Positions 1 to 11,004 of a stretch of DNA of 64,000 nt are shown here, in pieces; the stretch's first letter is position 1, and each line of letters starts with the position of its first letter. The stretch is from Pyropia yezoensis (taxonomy: Eukaryota > Rhodophyta > Bangiophyceae > Bangiales > Bangiaceae), in the NCBI GenBank assembly GCA_009829735.1, contig CM020620.1:19566020-19630019 (forward strand), given 5' to 3'. The notes below the pieces were generated by a model. That model ran no database searches and was not told the origin of the DNA. It saw only the letters and a program-made list of their open reading frames with translations. A program made the position numbers and the translations under genes.

Positions 1-1264
1 AAGCCACCTCGTCTGCCACGTCCTGATAGGTCACCCGGGCGTCGGACCCGCGGGCGGCCGCGACGCGGTCCGCCACGGCCGCTAGCTGCGCCATGTCCCC
101 CGCGAGGGAGCCGGTCGCTGAATCCAGCCGGAACCGGTGCTCAAAGGCGTGGAAGGAGATGACGGGGGCGTCCCCACCGCGGGGCGACCGCTTCCACGGC
201 GCCCGCTCAACCCCAGGCAGCGCCACCGTGCGCACCTGGTCGGCCAGGCCCGACACGTAACGGATGCACATGTACAGCCGCTGGGAGCCGCACGCCTCGC
301 ACATGCCCGCGGTGGCGGCCTCGCACGTCTCCACGTGCGGGCGCAGCGCCGCGACGAGCGCGCGGGACAAGACGACCGCTGCCCCCTGTGGCAGGGGTGC
401 GCATGTCGGGCAAAAAGTGTCGCGGCACATGCGAAAGGTGGTTGCCACCGTCGGCGACGTGGCGGCCTCCTCGGCACGCGTCAGGTAGCCATCGTCACCT
501 GGGAGGAGGCAGGGGAGCTCCCCACCGGCCACCCCCGTCGCAGCGGCGTGCACGTTGCGCAGGTTCGTGGCGTACGTGCCGTCGTCGCCATTGTCCACCC
601 GCGGGGCCTCGAGGGCGCCGCCCCACAGCAGTTCCGACTTGGGGTCAGCACCCGTGGCGGCCAACGCGTCGCGGAGGCCCCCATCAAACACATAGGTGTC
701 ATCATCGACGAGCGCCAGCCAGTCGACCGACGCGTCGCCCGCCAGGCGGGTGTCCCACGCGTCCCGCAGGCGCACCAGGTGGGACCACGACCCCATCCGG
801 CCTGGGTGCGCCTCGTCAGCGGGGCGGGAGGGCGCCACCACCCGCACCCGCTGGGGGATGGTCCTTGCCACCGCCGGCGACCGCGGCGACCGTGGCAACT
901 GCGAAGACCGCAGGGACCCGGGAGACCCAGGGGACCGGGGCGATCGGGGCGACCCGGGGGACCGCATTCCGCCCACCCGGGGTGACCCATTGGTGTAGAC
1001 TGTCACGTCCCCGACCGGTACCGCCGCCATCCACGTGCGGGCCGCCGCGGGGATGCGGGCGGAAAAGGTGGGCGCGCCGGCAAGGACGGCATAGGCAATG
1101 GGGCCACCAGGCCCGCGCCGCGCCGTGGACGCGCCCTCTTCCGACGCCCGACGGGAGAGGGTGGCCGGGTCGCCACGGGCAGGGTGGGCGGCGGCAGCCA
1201 CGGCAGTGAGGGCGAGCGCCACTGCCGCCAGCGGCCGGGTGTTGGCAGGACGGGGGGCCGGCAT
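1..1264 (-). CDS. Fringe-like glycosyltransferase (GT31-type), C-terminus beyond left edge
   Basis: One open frame runs from an ATG at 1264 leftward off position 1, about 420 codons. The N-terminus has a short hydrophobic Ala/Leu stretch (residues 11-27), read as a signal peptide or type II membrane anchor of a Golgi enzyme. Residues ~76-93 (RTWMAAVPVGDVTVYTNG) resemble the first strand region of Fringe-like enzymes. Residues ~101-130 are a Ser-Pro-Arg-Gly repeat. DWLALVDDDTYVF at ~181-193 carries the DDD metal/nucleotide-sugar motif, and further on come CPTCAPL and a Cys-rich stretch (MCEACGSQ). The family transfers sugars from UDP-sugar to glycoproteins in the secretory pathway; the substrate cannot be told here. 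The start fits because a C/T-rich leader lies directly upstream on the coding strand. Divergent from the NAA30 gene. Family assignment is inference from motifs. Confidence 0.72.
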   Translation of the reverse strand, partial: MPAPRPANTRPLAAVALALTAVAAAAHPARGDPATLSRRASEEGASTARRGPGGPIAYAVLAGAPTFSARIPAAARTWMAAVPVGDVTVYTNGSPRVGGMRSPGSPRSPRSPGSPGSLRSSQLPRSPRSPAVARTIPQRVRVVAPSRPADEAHPGRMGSWSHLVRLRDAWDTRLAGDASVDWLALVDDDTYVFDGGLRDALAATGADPKSELLWGGALEAPRVDNGDDGTYATNLRNVHAAATGVAGGELPCLLPGDDGYLTRAEEAATSPTVATTFRMCRDTFCPTCAPLPQGAAVVLSRALVAALRPHVETCEAATAGMCEACGSQRLYMCIRYVSGLADQVRTVALPGVERAPWKRSPRGGDAPVISFHAFEHRFRLDSATGSLAGDMAQLAAVADRVAAARGSDARVTYQDVADEVA

Positions 1265-2076
1265 GATGCCGGACAGGGGGGAGGAGTGGGGGGGAAGGGG
1301 CAGAGAGGTGGGTGAAAAGGGGAGGGGGCGGGAGCACAGACGATGGGCGCGAGCAGACCGGGAGGCGGCGCTCAAGCAGGAAAGCAGGCGGATGATGGCG
1401 CTCTGGGGGGATGGCACTGGTTGTTCTGGCCACCACCCTGGGGAAGGCTGACCAGCCCCGCCTATGTAGCCGACCACGCCGGCCATGCCGCGCCCGCCAC
1501 GCCGTCCGGGGGTGCCCGCGCGTCGGCGCGGCCAGCAAGGCGCACGATTCCGGCTGGCCCATGTCGCGCACGTCAACCGGGGCTCGACCATCGTTGCTGC
1601 AACGGGCCGCCCCCCGCCGCCCCCGCCGCCACCTGCTTGCCATTGGACGTACAGAGGGCGCCCAAAGGGGGCGCACCGGGTGCAAAATCCGGCAGCACGT
1701 CCCGGCGCGCGCCGCTGGGGGTGCCGCGACAAGCCGCAGCGGGAAGAAGATGGTGGGACAAAGGAGGCTCACCAACGACACGGGCACGGGTACGCGTGCA
1801 GGCGCGAAAGGGATGGAGGGGAGGACGTCGTGTTGATGCCCGAAGTGGCGCTTGTCTGCCCTGCACACTTGGCCGTGGCACCACGCAACTCCATGCAACG
1901 TGGCAAGCATGTGCGTAAGCTACGGTACGTAGTGCTTTTCGATGGGCGCAAAAGAACAAAGTCTGGCGCTGATCCACTGATGAATTGGCCGCGCATCCAA
2001 TACCCTGTCCCAGCACCTCGGCGTTGTGTCTGGCCGTGTCTTCGCCGCCCCCGACGCCCTCGTGGCGGTGGGCACC
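1265..2076. other. Divergent intergenic region between glycosyltransferase and NAA30 genes
   Basis: Holds the presumed promoters of both flanking genes. On the minus strand, 1265-1400 is C/T-rich and acts as the leader of the glycosyltransferase. Open frames here overlap one another with no recognisable protein. No TATA box was identified. Confidence 0.5.
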
Positions 2077-3322
2077 ATGGCCAACGCGACACCAGCCACG
2101 CGGGGGGGTCCTTCCCGTGCTTCCACCGCTCCCCCTCCAGGGCCTGTTACGTGCACAGCAGAAGCGCCTGCGCCCTCCGCAGCTGCCTCCCGGCGAGTCC
2201 CCGCCAAGATTCGACTGGTACAGTACGCTACGGGGGCTGGTGACCCTCTATTATCCCTGTTGGATGCGCGTCGCGCCTTTTCGGTGTTGGTTGAACTGAT
2301 AGTCGCCATCGTCTGAAGAATTGGTGTCTGCCGGCTGCTGACCTCGTCGGTATCTTGCTGTGTCATGTTTTGCGGTTGGCGTGGTTCGTTTTGTCGGCTG
2401 CGTCCCGCTCCAGGTACCAGGATGAGCGACAGCTTCCTTTCATACAGAAGCTCATTGTACGTGATGATTGACCGTGTTAGCTCCCATGGTGGGTCTGTCA
2501 TACGTGTCTTGGTCGGCGGTCCCCCAATCCTGTTGTCGGGGGCTTGTTGCTGACTGTCGCGTCCCCCCTCGCGTGACCATATGTCGTCCCCCCCTTCTTT
2601 TGTGCAAGCGCCGCAGGATGGAGACCTTTCAGAACCCTACTCTATCTTTACTTATCGATACTTCCTCACGCAGTGGCCACAGCTTTGCTTTTTGGTACGT
2701 GGGCTTGATGAGTCACTTGGGTGGTCTCAGGTTGCGTCCCGTGCGTCCTCCCTTTTTCTTTTTTGCTTGCCTGGGCTTTCTTCGCCACGCTGGCTATTGC
2801 GTGAAACTGACAGTGTGCCTTTATCCCCCTGCTTGTCCCGCGTCACAGGCCGTAGACATTGATACCGAGGCCGTCATCGGAGCGATTGTGTGCAAGTTGG
2901 ACACTCGCCCCAGGCCCCTTCGTCCCGCTCGGTTACCGAGCCCCACGTACGTCTCTCGTCGACCCATCGTTTTCCCCATCGTCCCAGGGGGGCCGCCGTC
3001 CCCCCCGCCGCTACCGCCGCCCCCCGAGACGGCCCCCTACCTTCGGGGCTATATTGCCATGCTCGCAGTGGCCACCTCCCACCGTCGGTCGGGGACAGGC
3101 ACGGCGCTTGCGGCGCGTGCAATGGAGGCGATGGTGGACGCTGGCGCCGCCGAGGCGGTACTGGAAGCGGAAGCGTGTAACGAACGCGCGCTCGGCCTGT
3201 ACGAGAACCTGGGGTTTATGCGCACAAAGCGGCTGGAGGGGTACTATTTGAATGGGAGCGACGCCTTTCGCCTAGTGGCGCGTCTGCCGATGCGGTCGAG
3301 TGGGAGCCTTGCACCTCTGTAG
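2077..3322 (+). CDS. NAA30: N-alpha-acetyltransferase 30, NatC catalytic subunit, with introns
   Basis: GNAT acetyltransferase that acetylates N-terminal Met of Met-Leu/Ile/Phe-type proteins on ribosomes in the NatC complex. Diagnostic pieces are spread over exons: DLSEPYSIFTYRYF and WPQLCFL (2617-2694), then IVCKLD, RGYIAMLAV, the acetyl-CoA loop RRSGTGTAL, LEAEACNERA, LYENLGF and YYLNGSDAFRL (2849-3322). An intron 2695-2848 (donor GTACGT, acceptor CACAG, phase 0) joins CFL to AVDIDTEAV. The first exon is uncertain. ATG 2077 sits in caccATGg and gives IRLVQYATGAGDPLLSLLD, fitting the NAA30 N-terminus; its splice donor is unclear (GT at 2284 or a GC donor near 2266), joining the acceptor at 2615-2616. 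An alternative first exon 2422-2475 has a clean phase-0 GT. A Pro-rich insert of about 40 residues separates CKLD from RGYIAML. Function firm, 5' structure tentative. Confidence 0.82.
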
Positions 3323-3791
3323 CGGGAGGTCTGGCTCTGTGAGTAGGCAACATCCGTCGCGTCTCCCGTAGCGCAGTGGCGCCTGTGGGCAGGTGCCACC
3401 CCCTCTGCAGCTGCATCCGAGTGCCGCGGTGTGCAAAAAACTCGAACCTTATGTGTTTCAATAGAGTAGAGTAATTGTATGGGGTTTCACGAATGCAACT
3501 AAAGCAAGTAGCTGCAACGCTCAATGCATGCCGTGAGCCCCGCTCACGCAAGGCACCTTGGGAGGAGCGTCGCCATGGCTCGGCAATAGGACTGCACGGC
3601 AGACCGTGTCGCCAGCGGATGTTCCTTCGTGGGCCTTTTATCCCTCTATCGCACCAAGCCAACGACGCAGCTTATCAGGCTGTTCGGTCTGCACGTCACG
3701 TGCTGCGACCGTCTCTGCACTGGACTCTGCTGACTTCTCTGCTCCCTTACACTCACGCCCACCTGGGTACTCTGCTGCCAAGCCAACAGCC
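3323..3791. other. Intergenic, NAA30 3' side and leader of next gene
   Basis: No gene recognised. An AT-richer patch around 3440-3500 may hold the NAA30 3' end. The last ~90 bases before the next ATG are rich in C and T (for example ctgcccc-like runs). Confidence 0.35.
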
Positions 3792-4187
3792 ATGGGCAAC
3801 TGCTTTGGGTCTGACCCTCCTCCCCCCCCCCCTTCTGCGGACGCCATTCGGTTATCCATCTTCCTGTCTACGGGCCAGCGTGTCAAGGTCTGGTGTCTGC
3901 CGCAGGACACCCCCCCGACTATTCAGCGAAAGGTCGAGGCCGCCCATGGCCCCCAGCCGCTCGTGGCGGTCAAGGGGCAGGGCATGGTGCCGCCCGCGCT
4001 GCTCATCCGCTACCAGGGAAGTTGGTACTGGTGGGAGGCAGGACTGACTGTGGCCGCTGCACAGCTGACAGCAGAGTCAGAGGTCAAGTACCAAGACATC
4101 AGCGACCAGCTTGCCAACATTAAGCGCTTCTCCAACGCCCACTGGGCAGTCTCCAACGGCGCAGTTCTGGGCAGCTCCGTATTTTAA
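3792..4187 (+). CDS. Small hypothetical protein with N-myristoylation-type start
   Basis: 131 residues starting MGNCFGSD, with the ATG in a good context (cagccATGg). The frame is open further upstream, but the MGNCFG start fits a myristoylation signal (Gly2, small residue at 6) with Cys4 as a possible palmitoylation site, so the product is probably tethered to a membrane. After a Pro run the sequence is well-mixed and protein-like: LSIFLSTGQRVKVWCL, LIRYQGSWYWWEAG, then a Gln/Ala/Lys region. The SIFLSTGQRVKVW part could be a small beta-grasp or ubiquitin-like fold, but that is a guess. No family recognised. Complete, no frame breaks, same strand as NAA30. Confidence 0.6.
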   Translation: MGNCFGSDPPPPPPSADAIRLSIFLSTGQRVKVWCLPQDTPPTIQRKVEAAHGPQPLVAVKGQGMVPPALLIRYQGSWYWWEAGLTVAAAQLTAESEVKYQDISDQLANIKRFSNAHWAVSNGAVLGSSVF

Positions 4188-6772
4188 GTACCACGTACCG
4201 CTAGTAAGGTAGCGGGGGGCGGGGGGATGGCGGGTCATGGGTTGCTTCCTATCGCTACGGCTACGTAACCGTTAAGGATGGTACGTTGGTCGAGATGCCC
4301 ATGACCAGGCACTTGGTTGCGTCGTCTCGGACACTCGCTGGTCCTTGTCCAAGAGGGGGGGGGAGTCGTTCGATTACTTTTTGTAGAGGCCTACACGAAC
4401 TCTGGAGCGCGTCAGAGCTCTCGTCGTCGAGTCAGTACTTGGATACTGACGAGTGGCCTTTCCTGGTTGCGCTGGCTGGTGGTGTATGGGCATCAAACCT
4501 GCTAGGATTGGGAGTGGAATGGGTTCCCTCGGCGGCCCTCCGCCGCGCACGGCGCTGACGTCGAGAAGTCAGCCACAACAGCACATTACAAGGATGCCTT
4601 CATTGTTTGGCTACCTCGGCTGGGCGGCTTCGATCTGGAGCTTAAAGGGGTAGGGGCACCGCGCCTGTCGCGTCACCGAGCCTGATGCTGCCGCCGCGGT
4701 CACGGTGTATGGCTTGTGTGGAGGAGAGTTGGAGTTGGGGGAGGGGGGGGGAGGGCACACTGCCCTCGATGGGAGCGCCCACAGGGGCTGGCCTTGTCAA
4801 GCTGGCGGCGCCGCCACGTGAGTGGGCACCTGGTCTATCCCATGCCGTCATCCAGGAGCGGCACCAGCGACTCCGTGCGCCTGCCGTTGTGGTATCCCAC
4901 CGCCGGCCGCAAAAGCGTGGTCGCGGTCGCGTACGGCCTTAGCCGTTCTCGTCGCCATTACGGCCCGCGTTAAAAGTCTATTTATGTAGTCTCATGGTCA
5001 GATGGATGCGTCGCCGGGGGGCGGCACCCTGGTAGCCGCTGATACGGCATCAGCAGGGCGGAGGGGCCACGACGCTCACATTGACCCGGCCTCCATCATG
5101 CACTGGCGGCCGACCGCCTCAGCCCGCGGCGCCACCCAAGTCCGCCGCCCGCCCCCACCACCGATTCGCAACAGTGGTTCGACCCGAGGTTGCGCCACCT
5201 CTGCCGATCGGCAGGGGGGAAACCGACGCGCCCCCGTGATGGGAGTGGCTGATGGCCTCTATGAAAGCGTGCTGCCGAGCGTTGGCGATAGAAGGCGGAC
5301 TGTCCGTTGACGTTCCCGACGGGCCCTGTTTCCGAGCGGCACAAGCGGGCGGTGTGGACGGATGGCAACTGGTAAGCCCGTTTTGGTCTGTGACGCTGCG
5401 CCGCGCGTCAGGGACCCGCGCTGCCGACGGGGGACGGGGGGGAGGTGGGGCGATGGGTAAGGGTCGATGGGGGGGGGGTGGCGGTGGAAGTGTCCCGCTG
5501 AGAGGACTTGGCCGCCTGCCTGCTCTGGGGGTGCAGTCAAGCGGGCCAGTTCATCTGGCTGCCGCCGCTGCAGCGGCGGTCGCAACCGCCGCAGCAGCCG
5601 CCGCCGCCGCCGCCGCCGCCGTCGACGAGTCCGCTACGGGGCGCTCCTGCACGAGGCGATGGGCGTCGCGGGCGTCTGACGGTGGGTTTGGCGGTGTCGG
5701 GACGTACGCCTGACAGAGCTGGAGCGACCTCCTCCTTTTTTGATGGCTGCGCTATCGTTTTGTGTGCGTGGTGCGTCCACGGCCTGGGACGGGGGTTGTG
5801 ACCACCCCCTCCAGGCGGGGGCGTGTGCACCACGGCCGCCACCGCCCACCGTGGCGGTCGCGGCAGACTGCTCGAGTCCGCTACGGCCGTCGTCGCGGCC
5901 GCCGTCGCCGCGATGTTCGCCGACCACGTGAGCGTTGGCGGCGCGGTATCCCGACTCGCGCGAGCCCTTGCACGGGGCGGGCCAGACGAGGGGCGACGGT
6001 GACGGCGACGGTGACGGTGCCGGTGACGGTGAACAAAGCATGACGACGCAACAGTGAATAATATTTGTTATAAATACATACCATCAACCACATCGATCCA
6101 AGTCCCCAACACCGTTGGGCATCAAATTTGGACCTGTGTAGGTTGGTCCATTTCGTCGCCGTTCGCGCGCGCGCATCTCACCCCCAGTTCGGTGTCGGAC
6201 GGGCAGCGTGCCCGCCCAAACCACGAAACACCCCCGCCAACCGAGGCCGTCGGGCCACACCCGGGTGGCCGCCAACGGCCTGTTTTCTTGCGTTTCGGGG
6301 GCCTGTGTGCGCGCCCGACTTGGAACACGCGGATGTGGGTCGAGTTGCACTCTCGCCCCGCCCTCCGGTTTCGGACGCGCGCGCGCCCTCACACCCCCGC
6401 GGCCGCGCCGGCACTTAGCTGTGGAGGCCCAAGAGCTGCCGGTTTTTGCCCCTCTTCGGCTGCCGCGTGCCTGCGATTGCGCGCACCCCTTCCCCCCCCA
6501 TCCCGGACGGGCAGCCCTCCGTCCGTGTGGGCATTCCCTCCCCTTCGCTGTGCCCCTGTCTCCCATCTTCCCCTTTTGTCTCCATAGCCCCTCGCCGTTT
6601 ATTCTCTCCCCTGGTGCCCGGTGCCAACCGCGGTCTGACCCCGCGCTGCTGTCAGCGCTCCCGCTGGCCCGCCTGGCAGTTGCAACCGAAGCGGGTGCGC
6701 TGCTCCGGCAGCTTTTTCCCTTGCACCCGCCCCGCCTTGTGTGACTACCGCCTGGCGCGGGGGTGACGCGCA
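4188..6772. other. 2.6-kb stretch with no recognised gene
   Basis: Read on both strands, no frame gives a recognisable protein. It contains a GCC-type triplet tract near 5560-5625, a GGTGAC-type hexamer tract at 5993-6035 and an AT-rich patch at 6050-6125. Between 6470 and 6640 the plus strand is C/T-rich, probably the leader of the Myb/SANT gene. Confidence 0.4.
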
Positions 6773-8083
6773 ATGGAAGCCACCGTTGACGCTGCTGCCA
6801 GGCGGCATCCTCACCCGTCCAGCCTGCCACTGGCCGGCCTGGACCTGTTGGCCAACCCGCGGCCGACTGACGGCGGCGGCGGCGGCGGCAACGGGGGCGG
6901 CGACGGCGCGCCAGGCGATGCGGGCGCGGCGGAAAACGCGTCTGCGCCGGCGCCAGCGCCGTCCGCGCCAGCGGCGGCCGCACCGGCGCCCTCCCCTGCG
7001 CCCACGCCCACCGTTCGGACGGCCGTGCCCCCCCGCCCCGGGCTGTCACCGGCAGCAGCGGCGGCAGCCGCGGGTGCAGCGGCTGCGGCGGCGGCGGCCT
7101 TGGCCGCCGCTAATCCCGATGGCAGCCCCGCCGGAGACGGTTCGACCAAGCGCCGATCCGTCTCTCGTCGCCACTTTTTTCCCGCCCTCGACGCGCTGCT
7201 GCTGACCGAGATGGTGGCGGTGGACGGCCACATGGCACCCTATGGGGCCAAGGGCAAGCGCTTTGCCGCTGTCGCTGCCGCCCTTAACGCCCACCCAGAT
7301 GTGCCGTTTGAAGTGACACCCAAGGCCGCGACCGACCGCTACGAGCTGCTCATGGAGTGGTACCGCAAGGGCGACGTGGGCCGCCTCCGGCGCAACGGCA
7401 GTGAGGATGATTACGACACGGTGGCGGAGCTGCTGGCAGCAGTGGCAGCTGACCTGGACAATGCGAGCGCGGCCAAGGCCGAGGCCGCCGCTGCGTCGGC
7501 TGCCCACGGCGGCTCTGGTGGCGCTGGTGGCGGCGGCCCTGGGGGTGTATGGGCGAACGGTGGGGTGCCTGGCGGGGGCAGTGGCGCCCGCGCTCTGCTC
7601 CGCGGCAGCGGGCGCCTTGGACCGGACGAGGAGGAGGATGGGGACGGCATTGTGGTGACCCCTCTGCTGTCGGGCAGGTTAAAGCGCGCCCGCCTCGAAG
7701 GGGGTATGGCTGGCCCGGGCGGCGTCGGTGCTGCCGGCGGCGCGGGCAGTGGCGCCGGCCTGGTGGACGACCCAGGCATGTCGGGCCCGATGCCGGCGCT
7801 CACACCTGCTGGGGACGGCGGTGGCGGCGCTTCTTCGACGGCGCCATCTCCGTGGGACGTGCTCCTTCGTATTGAGCGGGAGCGCAACGCGCTGGAACGG
7901 CAACGCCTGGAGGGGGAGGCGCAGCGGCTGGAGGTGGAGGCCGCTCGCCTTCGTGCCCAGGCTGTGGCGGATGCGGCGCGGCTGGCTGCGGAAAAGGATG
8001 ACCGCGCGGCAACGCGGACGCAGATGGCGCAGCTGATGTCGTTGGTGGCGGACCTGGCCAAAGGCAGCCGGCGGAGCGAGTAG
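6773..8083 (+). CDS. Myb/SANT-like (trihelix-type) DNA-binding protein with C-terminal coiled coil
   Basis: 436 residues. Residues 1-130 are low-complexity Ala/Pro/Gly. Residues ~131-230 form one compact domain: aromatic/hydrophobic start (RRHFFPALDALLLTEMV), a Gly-Lys turn (GAKGKRFAAVAAALN), then TPKAATDRYELLMEWY and an acidic helix (SEDDYDTVAELL). This spacing is that of Myb/SANT-like trihelix domains, frequent in transposon-derived and regulatory proteins of algae, oomycetes and fungi. Residues ~364-436 are a charged helix with Arg/Glu/Ala heptads, a likely dimerisation coiled coil. Inferred to bind DNA in the nucleus. It lies 1.3 kb from a transposon cluster, and Myb-type proteins accompany Harbinger transposases, but no terminal repeats enclose it, so a host regulator is equally possible. 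Confidence 0.65.
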   Translation: MEATVDAAARRHPHPSSLPLAGLDLLANPRPTDGGGGGGNGGGDGAPGDAGAAENASAPAPAPSAPAAAAPAPSPAPTPTVRTAVPPRPGLSPAAAAAAAGAAAAAAAALAAANPDGSPAGDGSTKRRSVSRRHFFPALDALLLTEMVAVDGHMAPYGAKGKRFAAVAAALNAHPDVPFEVTPKAATDRYELLMEWYRKGDVGRLRRNGSEDDYDTVAELLAAVAADLDNASAAKAEAAAASAAHGGSGGAGGGGPGGVWANGGVPGGGSGARALLRGSGRLGPDEEEDGDGIVVTPLLSGRLKRARLEGGMAGPGGVGAAGGAGSGAGLVDDPGMSGPMPALTPAGDGGGGASSTAPSPWDVLLRIERERNALERQRLEGEAQRLEVEAARLRAQAVADAARLAAEKDDRAATRTQMAQLMSLVADLAKGSRRSE

Positions 8084-9346
8084 TGGGAGGTGGCGGTGGG
8101 GTGCATGAGCAGCTCACCGGGCAGTGGTGCTTCGTGCGCCAAGGAACATATTTTGCTTGAGCGAGGGCAGGGACTTTGGAAGCGCTCGTTTGTCGGTTGT
8201 TTTGTCGTGTCTTTGTATTGTGGGTCGTCTGGTGTTTGTTGGTGACTTGTATGTTTGTGGGCAGCCTTTGGTTGTTTGCGCGTGCTTCTGCTTGTCGTGC
8301 GCTGGTAGCGTATGGTGGTAGAGGCGTGCCATGTCACCTTTGCCATCATAACGCGGCTTTTTACTCGCGGGGGATTCGTATGGTGCCCTTTTTCTGTTCG
8401 TCCCTTCTGCGCGCTTGTGTGCCCCCCTCGCAATACGACGCTACGACGCGGGCGGACACGTCTTGGTGCACGAATGGAAAGCGCGGGCTGCCGTTGCGGA
8501 TCGAGTGAAAACACGCCCCGACGCATTCTTGTCGGCCACGGTCGAGAAGGGGGGGAGATGGGGTTCTCCGCCCCCAGGCAGCAGCTTGTGGACACGACCG
8601 ACGGCTGAGGTGTTGCGTGTGTGGCTCGGCGTGTGGTGGTGTGTGGGTGGGCGCGCTAGGGCCAGCCGCCAGCCACCACAGCGGCCCAGATGGGGGGTGA
8701 GGAGGGGGGGGGGGGGCGAGTGTTTGAGATTGCGCGCGCGCGCTCCCGTGCCTCGGGCCCCGAATCGTTAAGTATATGCCGTAGCAGCAAGTAGAAAGCG
8801 TTGCCAATTGAACTGAGGAGTTGCCTGAGACGAGTTAATAGTTAAATAGTATCTTATGCCACGTGTGCAAGAGGAGGAATAGGAGGGGTGAGGGCATACA
8901 GTAACTATTCAATTGTATCGTGTTCGTTTATATACCACCTGGTATATAAACGAATACCGATCGACCGCCCAAGCTTCATTCATGTATTGACGATCGGTGC
9001 CGAAATTAAGCGATAGATCAATAACAAGTCGAGCGTCCACGATTGACAGCCCGTGCCCCACCTCACCGTCGCCGACGTCACGCCGACGTCACGCCGTCAT
9101 CCACCACCGTGAGCATCCGCACCAGCCGCTTGTCTGGCCGCCCCTGCCCAACCCCTCTCTTTCTCCAATATCGCCCCATCTTGGGCGTTCTCGTCGTAGG
9201 ATTTCTCAACAACTGGCCTGCGATTTACCTCCTCGCCTTTGTCGACCCCCTCTATTTGTGGCTTCTCCTTGCTGCAGACGCCCTCCCCCCCCCTTTTCCC
9301 CTCCTTTTTTCCCTTTTTTTCCAGGCTACGCTTCCCGTTTGTCAAC
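8084..9346. other. Intergenic before the pogo-type gene
   Basis: No protein recognised. 8690-8720 holds a G-run. From ~8770 to 9040 base composition drops to AT-richer sequence unlike its surroundings and includes a perfect palindrome at 8923-8954. 9265-9346 is strongly C/T-rich and precedes the ATG at 9347. Confidence 0.4.
8923..8954. repeat. Perfect 15-bp inverted repeat with 2-base centre
   Basis: Left arm TTCGTTTATATACCA (8923-8937), two bases CC, right arm TGGTATATAAACGAA (8940-8954). It sits in AT-rich DNA upstream of the transposase gene. It could be a terminal or sub-terminal part of a mobile element or a cruciform. No partner copy was found in the window. Confidence 0.85.
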
Positions 9347-10869
9347 ATGCCTCCGACAACGCCGCGTGCTGCGCGCGCTCTGGCTGCCGCCGCAGCTGAA
9401 GCAGCTGTGCAAGAGATCTTCCCCGCGGCAACGACAGAGACACGGCACGCCTTCAGCGTGGCGGCGGCCGCCGCAACAGCCGCAGCCGCAGTGCACTTCC
9501 AACAGAGCGCCTCACGATCTACTCCCCTCCGACCGGCAGCGTCAAGACGGCCGGCAAGACCGGCGGCATCGGGCGTTTCCGATGGGCATGTCCGCAAGGA
9601 GCGGACACCCGTCACCCTGGGCGACAAGATTGCGTTTATCTGTTTAGTTGATAGAGGGACGCATACGTCGTTACAGGCTGTATTAGACTCCTTTCACGTT
9701 TCCATATCCCTTGAGGCGGCCCGCAGCATTTGCAGGCCGAGAGAGCGGGCTAAGCTCCTAGCGCGGGCGCGCAGCGGCGAGCCACTCAATGCTGTGCGCC
9801 AACGTCGGTCAAGATTGAAGCGGTGGATAAGGCGCTGCGCGCGTGGTACGATGGCATCCAGTCCATGGCGCGCAGCGACCTTCCTGTGACTCTGGCAGTG
9901 TTTGAGCCCAAGGCGGCCGAGATTGCAGCCGAAATGGGCGTGGCGGGCTTCATGGCATCGAAGGGCTTTATCCAGAAGTGGGCGCAGCGACACCAGCTGC
10001 GCAACGTGGCGCTTTGGGGCCAGGGTGGGTCGGCGATTGACGCTGCTCAACAAGGAGCCGAAAGGATGACCGAGATACGGGAGGAGCTGTCCAACTACGA
10101 CCCAGAGCATATCTACAATATGGACGAGACGGGGCTGCAGTTTCGGTGTCTTCCAAACCGGGCCTACATTGCGGCGGGGCAACGACGGCGGGCCCGAGGG
10201 ACGAAGGCCATGAAGGCCAAGGATCGGGTCACCCTCGTGTTGGCATGCACTGCCACGGGCTCCCATAAGATCCCAATCTCTATCATTGGGTCGGCCGCCG
10301 TGCCCTTGTGTTTTAAGCCTCCCCGACCGGCCTGCCCTCTTCCCTACTTCAGCCAAAAGTCGGCGTGGATGGATGCGGATGTGTACGACAAGTGGTTTAA
10401 CACGGTGTTTGCCCCAGCTGTGCGGTCACGGACCAGCGAGCCTGTCATCCTCATTGTCGACAACTGTGGGGCGCACACGGAGTTGACGCATCCGCAAGTT
10501 ACGATTTGCGCTCTTCCCCCAAACGTGACGGCCATCCACCAACCTCTGGATGCTGGCGTGATCGCGTGTGTCAAGCGTCGGTATAAGAAGCGCCTAATAT
10601 CGCTGGTCATCCGCGCGCACGAGGACAGGCAGCGGCGTGAAGCTGCAGCGCGGGCAGCCGGGCCGACCGCAGCGCCAGCACCGGTGCCAACAAACGGGCG
10701 CAGTGCGGCGACGGAGGCGGCGGCGGGGCCTATTCTGCACACGGGCGCGGTGCCAGGCCCTAGCAGGCCTCCCGAAGCGGCGGGGGCAGCGGCGACAACA
10801 CTCGAGGTGACGAGGCTGGGCCCTCCGTCGGCGGGAATATGGCCGGAGGTGTCAGCACCACCGGGCGGC

Positions 10870-10937
10870 GAGTGTGACGCCGCCCCCGTGCCAACCGGTG
10901 CGCCGAATGCTGCGGGACCCAATGCGAGCCCCCCCCC
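10870..10937 (+). repeat. Direct duplication, copy A (68 bp)
   Basis: Begins GAGTGTGACGCCGCCCCCGT and is repeated at 11833-11900 with two mismatches. Both copies encode the same peptide (ECDAAPVPTG, then PNAAGPNASPPP) in the linker of the pogo-type transposase. Confidence 0.88.
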
Positions 10938-11004
10938 CAGCACTACCGGGCGGCGAGTGTGTGAGGCACCACCCACACCCGGGCAGCCCTCAACGTACTG
11001 GTGA

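Noticed and set aside
816..1910. 364-codon minus-strand frame overlapping the glycosyltransferase
   Set aside because: Out of frame with the DDD-motif protein and without recognisable content.
2947..2987. GTACGT...CCCAG as a second short intron in NAA30
   Set aside because: 41 bases is not a multiple of three and removing it breaks the otherwise intact frame into RGYIAML.
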